Source of the DNA: Flavobacteriaceae bacterium
GTDB taxonomy: Bacteria; Bacteroidota; Bacteroidia; Flavobacteriales; Flavobacteriaceae
NCBI GenBank assembly: GCA_947443815.1
Contig: CANEXR010000003.1
Span: forward strand, 1-29,140
Direction: 5' to 3'
Length of the DNA: 29,140 bases
Of this stretch, positions 16,800 to 24,851 are shown in pieces. The number at the start of each line of letters is the position of its first letter. Position 1 is the stretch's first letter. A program made the position numbers and the translations under genes. A model generated the notes under the pieces. That model ran no database searches, had not been told where the DNA came from, and worked only from the letters and a program-made list of their open reading frames with translations.

Positions 16800-16865
16800 A
16801 TGAAAACAAAATGGACTGGTTTATTAGAGTATCTTCAATTCCTTATCAAGAGAAATCCTGAATAA
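16800..16865 (+). other. Possible 21-codon open frame upstream of hmgA
   Basis: A short frame beginning MKTKWTGLLEYLQF and ending at a TAA at 16863-16865 starts six bases after GATATTTG (16787-16794), a one-mismatch -7 element. It could be a leader peptide, a small protein or chance. No family is recognised. Confidence 0.2.
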
Positions 16866-16945
16866 GAAACCTTTTTTTGATTTAACATAGTACAAACATA
16901 AAGTAAATCACGACTTTAAACGGTTACACTTTTAAACAAAAAATC

Positions 16946-18103
16946 ATGCCATTATATCATAAATTGGGGAATTTCCCCCAAAAGCGACACACCCAATTCG
17001 AAAAACCAAGCGGAGGACTTTATTATGAACAACTCTTTGGTACAGAGGGTTTTCATGGGCATTCCTCACTTTTGTATCACGAACAAAGACCCACTCAGGT
17101 CAAAGAAATCCTAAAATCATATTCGGTTGCACCTAAAATTGCCATTGACAAAAACATCAAATCCTTATTATTAAAAGGATTTGAACTAAAACCAGAAGAT
17201 GATTTTCTAGAAAGCAGAAAAGCCATGCTTGTCAATAAAGATTGCATCATAGGATTAGCCGCTCCGAGACAATCCTTGCGCACTTATTTTTATAAAAATG
17301 CCGATGCTGACGAGATGATTTTCATCCATAAAGGCAGGGGAAAATTACGTACCATGATGGGAAATATCCCATTCCAATACGGAGATTATCTCATTATTCC
17401 TCGTGGTATGATCTATCAAATTGATTTTGAAACTACCGAAAATAGATTGTTTTATGTAGAATCTTACGCTCCATTTTATACCCCAAAAAGATATAAAAAT
17501 CAATCTGGACAACATCTAGAGCACTCCCCGTTTTGTGAACGTGACTTTATTTTGCCAAACGAATTAGAAACACATAATGAAAAAGGCGATTTCCTTATCA
17601 AAATAAAAAAAGAAGGCATGATGCACGAAATCGTTTATGCCACACATCCCTTTGATGTAGTAGGTTGGGACGGTTATAATTTTCCATACGGATTTTCCAT
17701 TCATAATTTTGAACCCATAACAGGTCGTGTACACCAGCCACCACCAGTACATCAAACTTTTGAAACCGCCACTTTTGTAGTTTGCTCGTTCTGTCCAAGA
17801 TTGTACGACTACCATCCAAAAGCAATTCCAGCACCCTACAATCACAGCAATATAGACAGCGATGAGGTGTTGTATTATGTTGATGGCGATTTCATGAGTC
17901 GCAATAATATTGAGCAAGGACACATCACATTACACCCAAAAGGAATTCCTCACGGTCCCGCCCCAGGAGCTATGGAACGCAGTATTGGCCAAACCATAAC
18001 GCATGAATTAGCCGTAATGGTCGACACCTTTCGCCCGTTAATGGTCACCGAAACAGCTATGGGATTAGACGACGGCCAGTATTATAAATCATGGTTAGAA
18101 TAA
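16946..18103 (+). CDS. hmgA: Homogentisate 1,2-dioxygenase
   Basis: This 385-residue non-haem Fe(II) enzyme opens the ring of homogentisate to maleylacetoacetate, the central step of tyrosine and phenylalanine breakdown. The family is recognised from YEQLFGTEGFHGHSSLLYH near the N-terminus, the cupin strand MIFIHKGRGKLRTMMGNIPF, PRGMIYQIDF, VGWDGYNFPYGF, and the C-terminal iron-site region PYNHSNIDSDEVLYYVDGDF followed by HPKGIPHGPAPG. His300, Glu307 and His336 are the likely iron ligands by position. It is shorter than the human enzyme (445), as usual for the Bacteroidetes version. The next gene on the strand, after repeat copy B, is hppD, which supplies its substrate. No fumarylacetoacetase or maleylacetoacetate isomerase is in the window. 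No convincing promoter was found. Confidence 0.93.
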   Translation: MPLYHKLGNFPQKRHTQFEKPSGGLYYEQLFGTEGFHGHSSLLYHEQRPTQVKEILKSYSVAPKIAIDKNIKSLLLKGFELKPEDDFLESRKAMLVNKDCIIGLAAPRQSLRTYFYKNADADEMIFIHKGRGKLRTMMGNIPFQYGDYLIIPRGMIYQIDFETTENRLFYVESYAPFYTPKRYKNQSGQHLEHSPFCERDFILPNELETHNEKGDFLIKIKKEGMMHEIVYATHPFDVVGWDGYNFPYGFSIHNFEPITGRVHQPPPVHQTFETATFVVCSFCPRLYDYHPKAIPAPYNHSNIDSDEVLYYVDGDFMSRNNIEQGHITLHPKGIPHGPAPGAMERSIGQTITHELAVMVDTFRPLMVTETAMGLDDGQYYKSWLE

Positions 18104-18141
18104 CATTCAAACACAACAATTAAACGTTAGTATTATTATAA

Positions 18142-18229
18142 GGAGCTATTTCCTGCTATCCGCTACAATCTTTTCTTTTTTTAAAGAAAAAAAAGAAAAG
18201 GATTTTCACTGCTATCAGGGCTAGGGCAT
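18142..18229 (+). repeat. Structured intergenic repeat, copy B
   Basis: This 88-base element has arms nearly identical to copy A (6063-6146): GGAGCTATTTCCTGCTATCC at the 5' side and GCTATCAGGGCTAGGGCATT at the 3' side. Pairings: CCTG (18152-18155) with CAGG (18216-18219), and AATC (18167-18170) with GATT (18201-18204) beside bulged G18200. Its apical stem, TTTTCTTTTTTT with AAAAAAAGAAAA (18171-18182 and 18188-18199), is unrelated to that of copy A. Similarity to A continues weakly past the arm (CAATA, then CACTTTTTT). It lies between hmgA and hppD. Confidence 0.85.
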
Positions 18230-18337
18230 TCCAATACACAATCACTTTTTTTTAAACAAATAGCAATACGTATATCTATTGAACCCATTGAACGGAATTC
18301 AAAATCAGATGTACAATTTCAAAAAAACACAAATAAG

Positions 18338-19498
18338 ATGTCAAAACAAGTAACACCCGTAAACTATACACTGGAAAAAATATTTGAAGGCGCACAAGAT
18401 TTTCTTCCCTTAATGGGAACAGACTACGTAGAATTCTATGTTGGTAATGCAAAACAAGCCGCACATTTTTACAAAACAGCATTTGGTTTTCAGTCCCATG
18501 CCTATTGCGGGTTAGAAACAGGTTCCCGTGACAAAGTATCCTATGTTTTAAAACAAGACAAAATCCGTTTGGTGTTAACCACAGCATTAACCAGCGAATC
18601 ACCAATTGGAGAACACGTAAAAAAACACGGAGACGGAATAAAAATAATCGCACTTTGGGTTGAAGATGCCCGAAAATCATTTGAAGAAACCACCAGTCGT
18701 GGTGCCAAAGTATACCTTGAGCCAGTAGTGGAGCAAGACGAATTTGGAGAAGTAGTCCGAGCCGGAATTTATACTTATGGCGAAACAGTGCACATGTTCG
18801 TGGAACGAAAAAATTATACAGGAGCATTTCTACCTGGCTTTGTCGAATGGAAATCCGATTATAATCCCAGCTCTATTGGGCTAAAATATATTGACCACAT
18901 GGTAGGAAATGTAGGTTGGAACCAAATGAATACTTGGGTAAAATGGTACGAAGACGTAATGGGATTTGTCAACTTTCTTTCATTTGATGACAAACAAATC
19001 CATACCGAATATTCCGCTTTGATGAGTAAAGTAATGAGTAACGGAAATGGGCGTATAAAATTCCCCATCAATGAACCAGCAAAAGGGAATAAACGTTCTC
19101 AGATCGAGGAATACTTAGACTTTTATGAAGGCTCAGGAGTGCAACATATCGCTATAGCAACCGATGATATTATAACCACAGTATCTGAATTAAAAGCAAG
19201 AGGAATAGAATTCCTTTCGGCGCCACCACATGCATACTACGAAGATATCCCAAACCGTTTGGGCGAACACATGAAAATGATGCACGAAGATTTGGCTGTG
19301 ATCGAAAAATTAGCCATCATGGTAGATGCAGATGAAGACGGTTATTTATTACAAATTTTCACAAAACCAATTGAAGACCGACCAACACTATTTTTTGAAA
19401 TTATTCAGAGAATGGGTGCGAAAGGATTTGGCGCGGGAAATTTTAAAGCCTTATTTGAATCCATAGAGCGAGAACAACAATTGCGAGGAACACTATAA
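18338..19498 (+). CDS. hppD: 4-hydroxyphenylpyruvate dioxygenase
   Basis: This 386-residue Fe(II) enzyme turns 4-hydroxyphenylpyruvate, the transamination product of tyrosine, into homogentisate. It has two vicinal-oxygen-chelate halves. The iron ligands sit where the family has them: His187 (YIDHMVGN), His270 (GVQHIAIATDD) and Glu354 (LFFEIIQRMG). The C-terminal gating helix motif KGFGAGNFKALFESIEREQ is intact. The N-terminus MSKQVTPVNYTLEKIFEGAQDF leads into the first domain, with DYVEFYVGNAKQAAHFY. It lies 234 bases after hmgA on the same strand, the spacer holding repeat copy B, and its product is the HmgA substrate. No strong promoter is visible, so it may be read through from hmgA or from an unrecognised promoter after the repeat. 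Confidence 0.96.
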   Translation: MSKQVTPVNYTLEKIFEGAQDFLPLMGTDYVEFYVGNAKQAAHFYKTAFGFQSHAYCGLETGSRDKVSYVLKQDKIRLVLTTALTSESPIGEHVKKHGDGIKIIALWVEDARKSFEETTSRGAKVYLEPVVEQDEFGEVVRAGIYTYGETVHMFVERKNYTGAFLPGFVEWKSDYNPSSIGLKYIDHMVGNVGWNQMNTWVKWYEDVMGFVNFLSFDDKQIHTEYSALMSKVMSNGNGRIKFPINEPAKGNKRSQIEEYLDFYEGSGVQHIAIATDDIITTVSELKARGIEFLSAPPHAYYEDIPNRLGEHMKMMHEDLAVIEKLAIMVDADEDGYLLQIFTKPIEDRPTLFFEIIQRMGAKGFGAGNFKALFESIEREQQLRGTL

Positions 19499-19607
19499 AA
19501 TGGCATTTTTTTTGAATAATGTAAAAAAATAATCGATGAATGACATGGTTTTGTGCTAATGTTGTGTTAAAGTATATTTTTAGCAAAAAAAACATTGATT
19601 TGTTAAC

Positions 19608-19615
19608 TACCTTTG
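19608..19615 (+). promoter_or_regulatory. -7 promoter element for a candidate small RNA
   Basis: TACCTTTG matches TAnnTTTG perfectly, followed by CACTCGC. There is no open frame directly after it; instead a hairpin and then a terminator follow about 85 bases later. Confidence 0.5.
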
Positions 19616-19620
19616 CACTC

Positions 19621-19732
19621 GCAAAAAGGGAAGGGGTGGTTTCCTTCCTTAATTGATATAAATTTCATAATTTATAGTTTTTTGGTTAGTTAATAGCATA
19701 AAAACTCAGTCATTATTTGACTGAGTTTTTTT
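19621..19732 (+). ncRNA. Candidate small RNA of about 110 nt (or 5' leader with attenuator)
   Basis: The predicted transcript begins just after the -7 element at 19608-19615 and ends at the terminator at 19700-19732. Near the 5' end, AGGGAAGG (19627-19634) can pair with CCTTCCTT (19643-19650, one G-T pair) around the loop GGTGGTTT. The middle is AT-rich, and no reading frame of note is present. A separate -7 element follows the terminator, so the downstream DUF3108 gene does not need this transcript. The 5' end is inferred and no known RNA family was recognised. Confidence 0.4.
19700..19732 (+). terminator. Rho-independent terminator between hppD and the DUF3108 gene
   Basis: AAAAACTCAGTCA (19700-19712) pairs perfectly with 19718-19730 over 13 bp, with a 5-base loop, and ends in seven T residues. 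Confidence 0.9.
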
Positions 19733-19739
19733 GTTTTAA

Positions 19740-19747
19740 TACATTTG
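19740..19747 (+). promoter_or_regulatory. -7 promoter element for the DUF3108-TDO unit
   Basis: TACATTTG is a perfect TAnnTTTG element 45 bases before the ATG at 19793. A TTG at 19717-19719 (20-base spacer) inside the preceding terminator may be the -33 element. A TTG start at 19745 would lie inside the -7 box and is rejected. Confidence 0.6.
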
Positions 19748-19792
19748 GAACAAATTTTGTACGGATGGTTAATAAATAGCCCAATCAAAGTG

Positions 19793-20563
19793 ATGAAAAA
19801 AATAGCACTGCTTCTAATATTTATACTAACTGTAAGTTTTGATTCTCAAAAAGAAGATGCCTTTGCGGTAGGCGAATGGTTCAAATTCAGAATACATTAT
19901 GGTTTTGTAAATGCAGGCTATGCCACACTTGAAGTTAAAGATGCTATTGTCAATAACAAAAAAGTCTTTCATGTTGTTGGAAAAGGATATACCACCGGAA
20001 TGTCTCGTTTTTTTTTCAAAGTAGACGATCTTTATGAAAGTTATATTGACAAAGACACCCAAAACCCCTATCAATTTGTCAGAAAAATCAATGAAGGAGG
20101 CTATACAAAAAACCAAGAAGGGTTTTTTAATCTGTCGACAAATAAAATTCTAGTAAAAGATTATAAACATAAAACAGAAAACACATTTGGGATTCCAAAA
20201 AACACTCAGGACATTATGTCTACGTTTTATTATTTAAGAAATTATCCGAATATTGATAAAATAAAACCAGGAGATTCGGTTGCTATAGATATGTTTTTTG
20301 ATGATGAAACTACAAAGTTTAAGTTAAAATTCATTGGACGTGAGGATATTACAACTAAATTTGGAACCGTTTCTACAATGATTTTTAGACCTTTGGTACA
20401 ATCTGGACGCGTTTTTAAGGAAGAAGAAAGTCTAACCGTTTGGATTTCAGATGATGAGAATAAATTACCAATCAGAATAAAAGCAAGTCTAGCCGTAGGA
20501 TCAATAAAAGCGGATTTAGATGCATTCAAAGGATTAAAAAATCCATTTAAAGTTAAATTATAA
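19793..20563 (+). CDS. DUF3108 family periplasmic protein
   Basis: This 256-residue protein starts with a signal peptide (MKKIALLLIFILTVSF, cleavage probably near residue 18-22). The mature part is a single DUF3108 domain, a beta-rich fold of unknown function; visible features are FAVGEWFKFRIHYGFVNAGY, VVGKGYTTGMSRFFFKVDDLYESY, DTQNPYQFVRKINEGGYTKN, and the C-terminal LTVWISDDENKLPIRI-ASLAVGSIKADL. The start at 19793 is chosen because it opens the signal peptide and follows the -7 element. Its stop overlaps the start of the tryptophan dioxygenase gene (TAATG), so the two are translated together, though no functional link between them is known. Relatives are often predicted to act at the envelope; nothing more specific can be said. 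Confidence 0.87.
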   Translation: MKKIALLLIFILTVSFDSQKEDAFAVGEWFKFRIHYGFVNAGYATLEVKDAIVNNKKVFHVVGKGYTTGMSRFFFKVDDLYESYIDKDTQNPYQFVRKINEGGYTKNQEGFFNLSTNKILVKDYKHKTENTFGIPKNTQDIMSTFYYLRNYPNIDKIKPGDSVAIDMFFDDETTKFKLKFIGREDITTKFGTVSTMIFRPLVQSGRVFKEEESLTVWISDDENKLPIRIKASLAVGSIKADLDAFKGLKNPFKVKL

Positions 20564-21498
20564 TGAATATTACAGATCATTCAGAAGCTATTTTAAAAGA
20601 AATCGACTTAAAATACCAAGCAATAAACCAAAAAACAGACACGCAATTGGAAGGGTTGCTTTGGGCAAAACCGATTACTTATTGGGACTATATTCAAACC
20701 GATGGGTTGTTAAGTCTTCAAACACAGCGAACAACACTTCCAGATGAAATGGTTTTTATTATGTATCATCAAGTCAATGAATTGATTTTTAAAATGATAC
20801 TTTGGGAAATGAATCAAATTTCCTATTGTCAGGATATTCAAATTGGATTTTTCACCGAGAGGTTAATGCGCATCAGTCGTTATTTTGATATGTTAACCAC
20901 CTCTTTTAGTATTATGGAAGATGGAATGGAAGTTGACCAATACATGAAATTCAGAAATACTCTAACACCAGCAAGTGGTTTTCAAAGTGCACAATACCGA
21001 TTGATTGAATTTTCTTCAACCGATTTAATCAACCTTATTGATTATAGATATAGAGGGTCAATTGATAGAGAAACTCCTATTGAATTTGCATTCGAACATT
21101 TGTACTGGCAAGCTGCTGGGAAAGATTATCACACTGGAAAAAAATCATTTTTGTTAGAAGAATTTGAAAGAAAATACAAAGGCTTATTCTTGAACCACAT
21201 GAAAGAATACAACACCATTAATATTTGGCAAAAATTCAAACAACTTCCCGAAGCAGACCAAAAAAATCCCGAATTAATCAAAGCCATGCGCCATTATGAT
21301 CATACTGTAAATATAACTTGGGTCATGCAACACTTGCAAGTAGCCATAAAATACATCGATCAAAGTGGAAAAGGAGATGGAGAAGCTACCGGAGGAAGTG
21401 ATTGGAAAAAATACATGCACCCAAAATACCAACGAAGAATATTTTTCCCAGAATTATGGAGCGCCGATGAATTGGCAAATTGGGGAGTGGAAAAATAA
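20563..21498 (+). CDS. kynA: Tryptophan 2,3-dioxygenase family protein
   Basis: This 311-residue haem enzyme is expected to oxidise L-tryptophan to N-formylkynurenine, the first step of the kynurenine pathway. The family core is clear: YWDYIQTDGLLSLQ (40-53), PDEMVFIMYHQVNELIFK with His69, FRNTLTPASGFQSAQYR (130-146) whose Arg131 corresponds to the residue that holds the substrate carboxylate, and a late helix RHYDHTVNITWVMQH with His247 the likely axial haem ligand. The usual GTGGS loop appears as EATGGSDWKKY. Some divergent family members prefer other indoles, so the substrate is slightly less certain than the fold. The ATG overlaps the DUF3108 stop codon by one base. No other kynurenine genes are in the window. 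Confidence 0.92.
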   Translation: MNITDHSEAILKEIDLKYQAINQKTDTQLEGLLWAKPITYWDYIQTDGLLSLQTQRTTLPDEMVFIMYHQVNELIFKMILWEMNQISYCQDIQIGFFTERLMRISRYFDMLTTSFSIMEDGMEVDQYMKFRNTLTPASGFQSAQYRLIEFSSTDLINLIDYRYRGSIDRETPIEFAFEHLYWQAAGKDYHTGKKSFLLEEFERKYKGLFLNHMKEYNTINIWQKFKQLPEADQKNPELIKAMRHYDHTVNITWVMQHLQVAIKYIDQSGKGDGEATGGSDWKKYMHPKYQRRIFFPELWSADELANWGVEK

Positions 21499-21523
21499 TT
21501 TTAATTTCAAAAATAAACACCGA

Positions 21524-22744
21524 TTGAAACAAGTTTTTTTAATTATAGTAGTATTATTAACCATACTTTCCTGTTCTAAAACCGATGAAATTGCAGATGA
21601 AGTCATTGTAAAACCACTCGAAAAAAAGAGTGAGTTTGGATTTACCTATGCGGATTTTAATGTTGTACATGATACCATAAAAAAAGGCGACACTTTTGGG
21701 AGTATTATTGATAAACAAAATATTGGAGACAAGCAAGTCTATGATATTGTTGAAAAAGTAAAAGATACTTTTGATGTAAGAATCATGCGATTTGATAAGC
21801 CGTATACTCTTTTGCGAACGAAACACAAGAAAAATAAATTGCAGTTTTTTATCTATCAACCAGATGCATTGCATTATTATGTAGTTGATTTGCGAGATAC
21901 AATTGCAAAGGCTTATAAAAAAACCAGACCTTTAAAATTCAAACGCAGAACAATTGGAGGTGTCTTAAAAGGATCTTTGTCTGAAACACTCGAAAGTGCT
22001 GATGTTGAAGGGGCATTGGCCAGCAAAATTTCTAAAATTTATGCTTGGTCAATCGATTTTTTTAAGCTTAAAAAAGGCGATCGTTTTGCATTGACTTTTA
22101 CCGAAAGGTACATTAATGATACTGTTTATGATGGTGTTGACAGTCTTCAAGCCGCTTTTTTTGAATACAAAGGTAAATTTGTTTATGCTTTTCCGTTTGC
22201 TCAAAACCCTTCCTCAGATAAAATCGAATACTATGACGAAGAAGGAAAAACGCTAAAGAATTTCTTCCTTAAAACACCCATTAAATTCAGTAGAATATCT
22301 TCTCGGTTTTCATCCAATCGTTTTCATCCGGTACAACATACTTGGAAAGCACATAAAGGCACCGATTATGCAGCACCTTATGGAACACCAATAACAACAA
22401 CAGCTGCAGGTGTTGTAGAGCAAACAGGGTTTACTACAGGAAACGGGAATTTTGTAAAAGTGAAACACAACGGAACGTATTCCACGCAGTATTTGCACAT
22501 GTCCAGAATTTTAGTGAGACGTGGGCAGCATGTAACTCAAGGTCAAATTATAGGTAGAGTTGGCAGTACAGGATTAGCCACTGGACCTCATGTTTGCTAT
22601 CGTTTTTGGAAAAATGGAGTGCAAGTTGACGCTTTGAAATTAAAATTGCCGAATGGAGAGCCTATGAATTCCAATAATAAAAAACGATTTTTAGAACAAA
22701 TTACCCCTTTGAAAAGAGAATTGGATAGTGTAGCAAATTTATAA
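21524..22744 (+). CDS. M23 family (LytM-type) peptidase lipoprotein, probable TTG start
   Basis: This protein probably cleaves peptidoglycan cross-bridges in the periplasm. Starting at TTG 21524 gives 406 residues and a standard lipoprotein signal, MKQVFLIIVVLLTILSC, with Cys17 in the lipobox. An ATG at 21467 would lie inside kynA and put 19 polar residues before the hydrophobic stretch. The long middle region (about 45-250) resembles the N-terminal domains of OapA/Csd3-like M23 proteins, with TIKKGDTFGSIIDKQNIG. The peptidase domain has HKGTDYAAPYG (His277, Asp281), YLHMS (His325) and GPHVCYRFWKNG. In that last motif the usual HxH zinc/catalytic pair reads His356-x-Cys358, so a cysteine stands in for a zinc-binding histidine. 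The gene follows kynA by 25 bases and is probably in its operon. Confidence 0.85.
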   Translation: MKQVFLIIVVLLTILSCSKTDEIADEVIVKPLEKKSEFGFTYADFNVVHDTIKKGDTFGSIIDKQNIGDKQVYDIVEKVKDTFDVRIMRFDKPYTLLRTKHKKNKLQFFIYQPDALHYYVVDLRDTIAKAYKKTRPLKFKRRTIGGVLKGSLSETLESADVEGALASKISKIYAWSIDFFKLKKGDRFALTFTERYINDTVYDGVDSLQAAFFEYKGKFVYAFPFAQNPSSDKIEYYDEEGKTLKNFFLKTPIKFSRISSRFSSNRFHPVQHTWKAHKGTDYAAPYGTPITTTAAGVVEQTGFTTGNGNFVKVKHNGTYSTQYLHMSRILVRRGQHVTQGQIIGRVGSTGLATGPHVCYRFWKNGVQVDALKLKLPNGEPMNSNNKKRFLEQITPLKRELDSVANL

Positions 22745-22839
22745 TTTCAGATGCAATATCGAATACTTAAAAAAATAGAATTGTTTTTTCTTAAATTGTG
22801 ATATAAGTGTAAACCGATTCTTATTTAAACTTATTTGAG

Positions 22840-22847
22840 TATTTTTG
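22840..22847 (+). promoter_or_regulatory. -7 promoter element for pgi
   Basis: TATTTTTG is a perfect TAnnTTTG element 31 bases before the pgi ATG. Confidence 0.6.
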
Positions 22848-22878
22848 CCAAAAAAAATAATACTACAACCTAAATAAA

Positions 22879-24522
22879 ATGGCTTTACACACAATAAACC
22901 CAACGAATACCGAAGTTTGGAATTCACTTCAAAAGCATTACGATGAAATACAAAATGCTTCAATGCATGATTTGTTTGAATCTGACCCTTCAAGAGTGGA
23001 AAAATTCAACTTAAAATGGAATGATTTTTTGGTGGATTATTCAAAAAACAGAATCAATCAAGAAACACTTGTATTATTACAAGAATTGGCCAATCAAGTA
23101 GGACTTAAAAGTGCTATTGCGGAATATTTTGAAGGGGGAATTATCAACCAAACGGAAAATAGAGCCGTACTGCATACCGCATTAAGAGCCAAAGAATCCG
23201 CAGTAATCAATGTTGAAGGAACAAATGTAGTTCCTGAAATTTATGCGGTTAAAGCTAAAATTAAAGCATTTACAAACGAAGTTACTTCAGGATTAAGAAC
23301 AGGTTACACCGGAAAACCCTTTACTGATGTTGTAAATATTGGCATTGGAGGTTCAGATTTAGGTCCCGTAATGGCTGTGGAAGCATTGCAATTTTATAAA
23401 AATCATTTGAATGTTCATTTTGTTTCCAATGTTGATGGCGATCATGTCAATGAAATTATCAAAAAATTAAATCCAGAAACGACTCTTTTTGTAATTGTTT
23501 CTAAAACTTTTACAACTCAAGAAACACTAACCAATTCGGAAACAATCAGAGAATGGTTTTTGAAATCTGCAACGCAGTCTGATGTAGCCAAACATTTTGT
23601 GGCGGTTTCGACAAATCTTCAAAAAGTAACGGAATTTGGAATCAATCCTGACAATGTATTTCCAATGTGGGATTGGGTTGGAGGTAGATTTTCGTTATGG
23701 AGTGCCGTTGGACTTTCAATAAGTTTAGCTATAGGTTTTGAAAATTTTGATGCCCTTTTAAGCGGTGCAAACGAAATGGATGATCACTTTAGAACAGCTG
23801 ATTTTGATAAAAATATACCTGTAACTTTAGCATTATTAAGTGTTTGGTACAATAATTTCTTTGGTGCCGAAAGTGAAGCCTTGATTCCATACACCCAATA
23901 TTTACAAAAATTAGCACCTTATTTGCAGCAAGGTACTATGGAAAGTAATGGAAAAAGTGTAGGTCGGGATGGAAAACCTGTGGATTATCAAACGGGTACT
24001 ATTATTTGGGGAGAACCAGGAACAAATGCACAACACGCTTTTTTTCAATTAATTCACCAAGGAACTAAAATTATCCCTACTGATTTTATTGGATTTGTAA
24101 AACCATTATACGGGGATGACAATCATCATGATAAATTAATGTCTAACTTTTTTGCACAGACAGAAGCATTAATGCACGGAAAAACGGCTGCACAAGTACA
24201 AGCAGAATTCGACAAACAAGGTTTAGATAAAGAGAAAGCGGCTGTTTTATTGCCATTTAAAGTTTTTTCGGGCAATAAACCAACAAACACCATTTTGATT
24301 CAAAAACTAACTCCAAAATCATTAGGTTCCTTGATTGCAATGTATGAACACAAGATTTTTGTTCAGGGAATTATCTGGAATATTTTTAGTTTTGATCAAT
24401 GGGGAGTTGAATTAGGAAAGCAATTAGCCAATTCTATTTTAGAGGAAATCAATTCAAAAAAGATTAAGGAACATGATAGTTCTACCTCCTTTTTATTAAA
24501 TCATTTTTTGACAAATAAATAA
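22879..24522 (+). CDS. pgi: Glucose-6-phosphate isomerase
   Basis: This 547-residue cytoplasmic glycolytic enzyme interconverts glucose-6-phosphate and fructose-6-phosphate. It is of the classical long type (E. coli Pgi has 549). Sugar-phosphate binding regions are present: NIGIGGSDLGP (153-163), SKTFTTQET (208-216), and GGRFSLWSAVG. The active-site residues line up as Glu355 (GTMESNGKS), His386 (GTNAQHAFFQLIHQG) and Lys514 (QWGVELGK). Motif GEPGTNAQHAFFQL is the PROSITE-type signature of the family. The gene has its own -7 element and appears to stand alone; a TonB-receptor remnant follows it. No anomaly is seen in the sequence. Confidence 0.98.
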   Translation: MALHTINPTNTEVWNSLQKHYDEIQNASMHDLFESDPSRVEKFNLKWNDFLVDYSKNRINQETLVLLQELANQVGLKSAIAEYFEGGIINQTENRAVLHTALRAKESAVINVEGTNVVPEIYAVKAKIKAFTNEVTSGLRTGYTGKPFTDVVNIGIGGSDLGPVMAVEALQFYKNHLNVHFVSNVDGDHVNEIIKKLNPETTLFVIVSKTFTTQETLTNSETIREWFLKSATQSDVAKHFVAVSTNLQKVTEFGINPDNVFPMWDWVGGRFSLWSAVGLSISLAIGFENFDALLSGANEMDDHFRTADFDKNIPVTLALLSVWYNNFFGAESEALIPYTQYLQKLAPYLQQGTMESNGKSVGRDGKPVDYQTGTIIWGEPGTNAQHAFFQLIHQGTKIIPTDFIGFVKPLYGDDNHHDKLMSNFFAQTEALMHGKTAAQVQAEFDKQGLDKEKAAVLLPFKVFSGNKPTNTILIQKLTPKSLGSLIAMYEHKIFVQGIIWNIFSFDQWGVELGKQLANSILEEINSKKIKEHDSSTSFLLNHFLTNK

Positions 24523-24571
24523 TCATTTGTATGCTTAATTATTTCAAATATTAGCAAAAACTGTATTTGAA

Positions 24572-24778
24572 ATTTTTAGATTGAATGTAAATAACGTTTT
24601 GGACGAGACCTATATCTCAGAATCACGAACAAATATTTTTGCTACTGATTTTGTTTCTGGAACCTCTGGACCAACATACGAATCAGCTGGAAAAACCTAT
24701 AATGGCGTAGCAAATGCCAATCAAGTTTTCTTTGGTTTTGGAAGAACGTGGAACTTTAGTTTGCGATACAACTTCTAA
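24572..24778 (+). pseudogene. C-terminal remnant of a TonB-dependent outer-membrane receptor
   Basis: The frame reads IFRLNVNNVLDETYISES, a typical late-barrel segment of TonB-dependent receptors, and ends with VFFGFGRTWNFSLRYNF and a TAA stop, as a complete receptor would, with the terminal aromatic residue needed for barrel assembly. Upstream the frame meets a TAA at 24536-24538 and shows no receptor homology, so the plug, the N-terminus and nearly all of the barrel (some 700 residues in a normal receptor) are missing. About 68 codons remain. The remnant is followed by an intact terminator, which probably belonged to the lost gene. A deletion whose junction lies near 24560-24575 explains this better than a small new gene; no start codon in good context exists. 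Confidence 0.8.
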
Positions 24779-24797
24779 GAAAAATGTAATATTATTT

Positions 24798-24836
24798 AAA
24801 AACGGCAGGCACTTTTGGTGTAATGCCGTTTTTTTT
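24798..24836 (+). terminator. Rho-independent terminator after the receptor remnant
   Basis: AAAAACGGCA (24798-24807) pairs with TGCCGTTTTT (24824-24833) over 10 bp with a 16-base loop, followed by T residues to 24836. Confidence 0.85.
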
Positions 24837-24851
24837 ATGCCTTTTTTTTAT

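Noticed and set aside
18276..18827. A 183-codon open frame on the minus strand opposite hppD.
   Set aside because: It lies opposite a well-conserved dioxygenase gene, has a Leu/Arg-rich low-information composition and no family motif; it is a product of codon use on the coding strand.
16946..21498. A complete aromatic amino-acid degradation operon.
   Set aside because: HmgA, HppD and the tryptophan dioxygenase are here, but fumarylacetoacetase, the isomerase and the other kynurenine genes are not, and a terminator at 19700-19732 splits the group.
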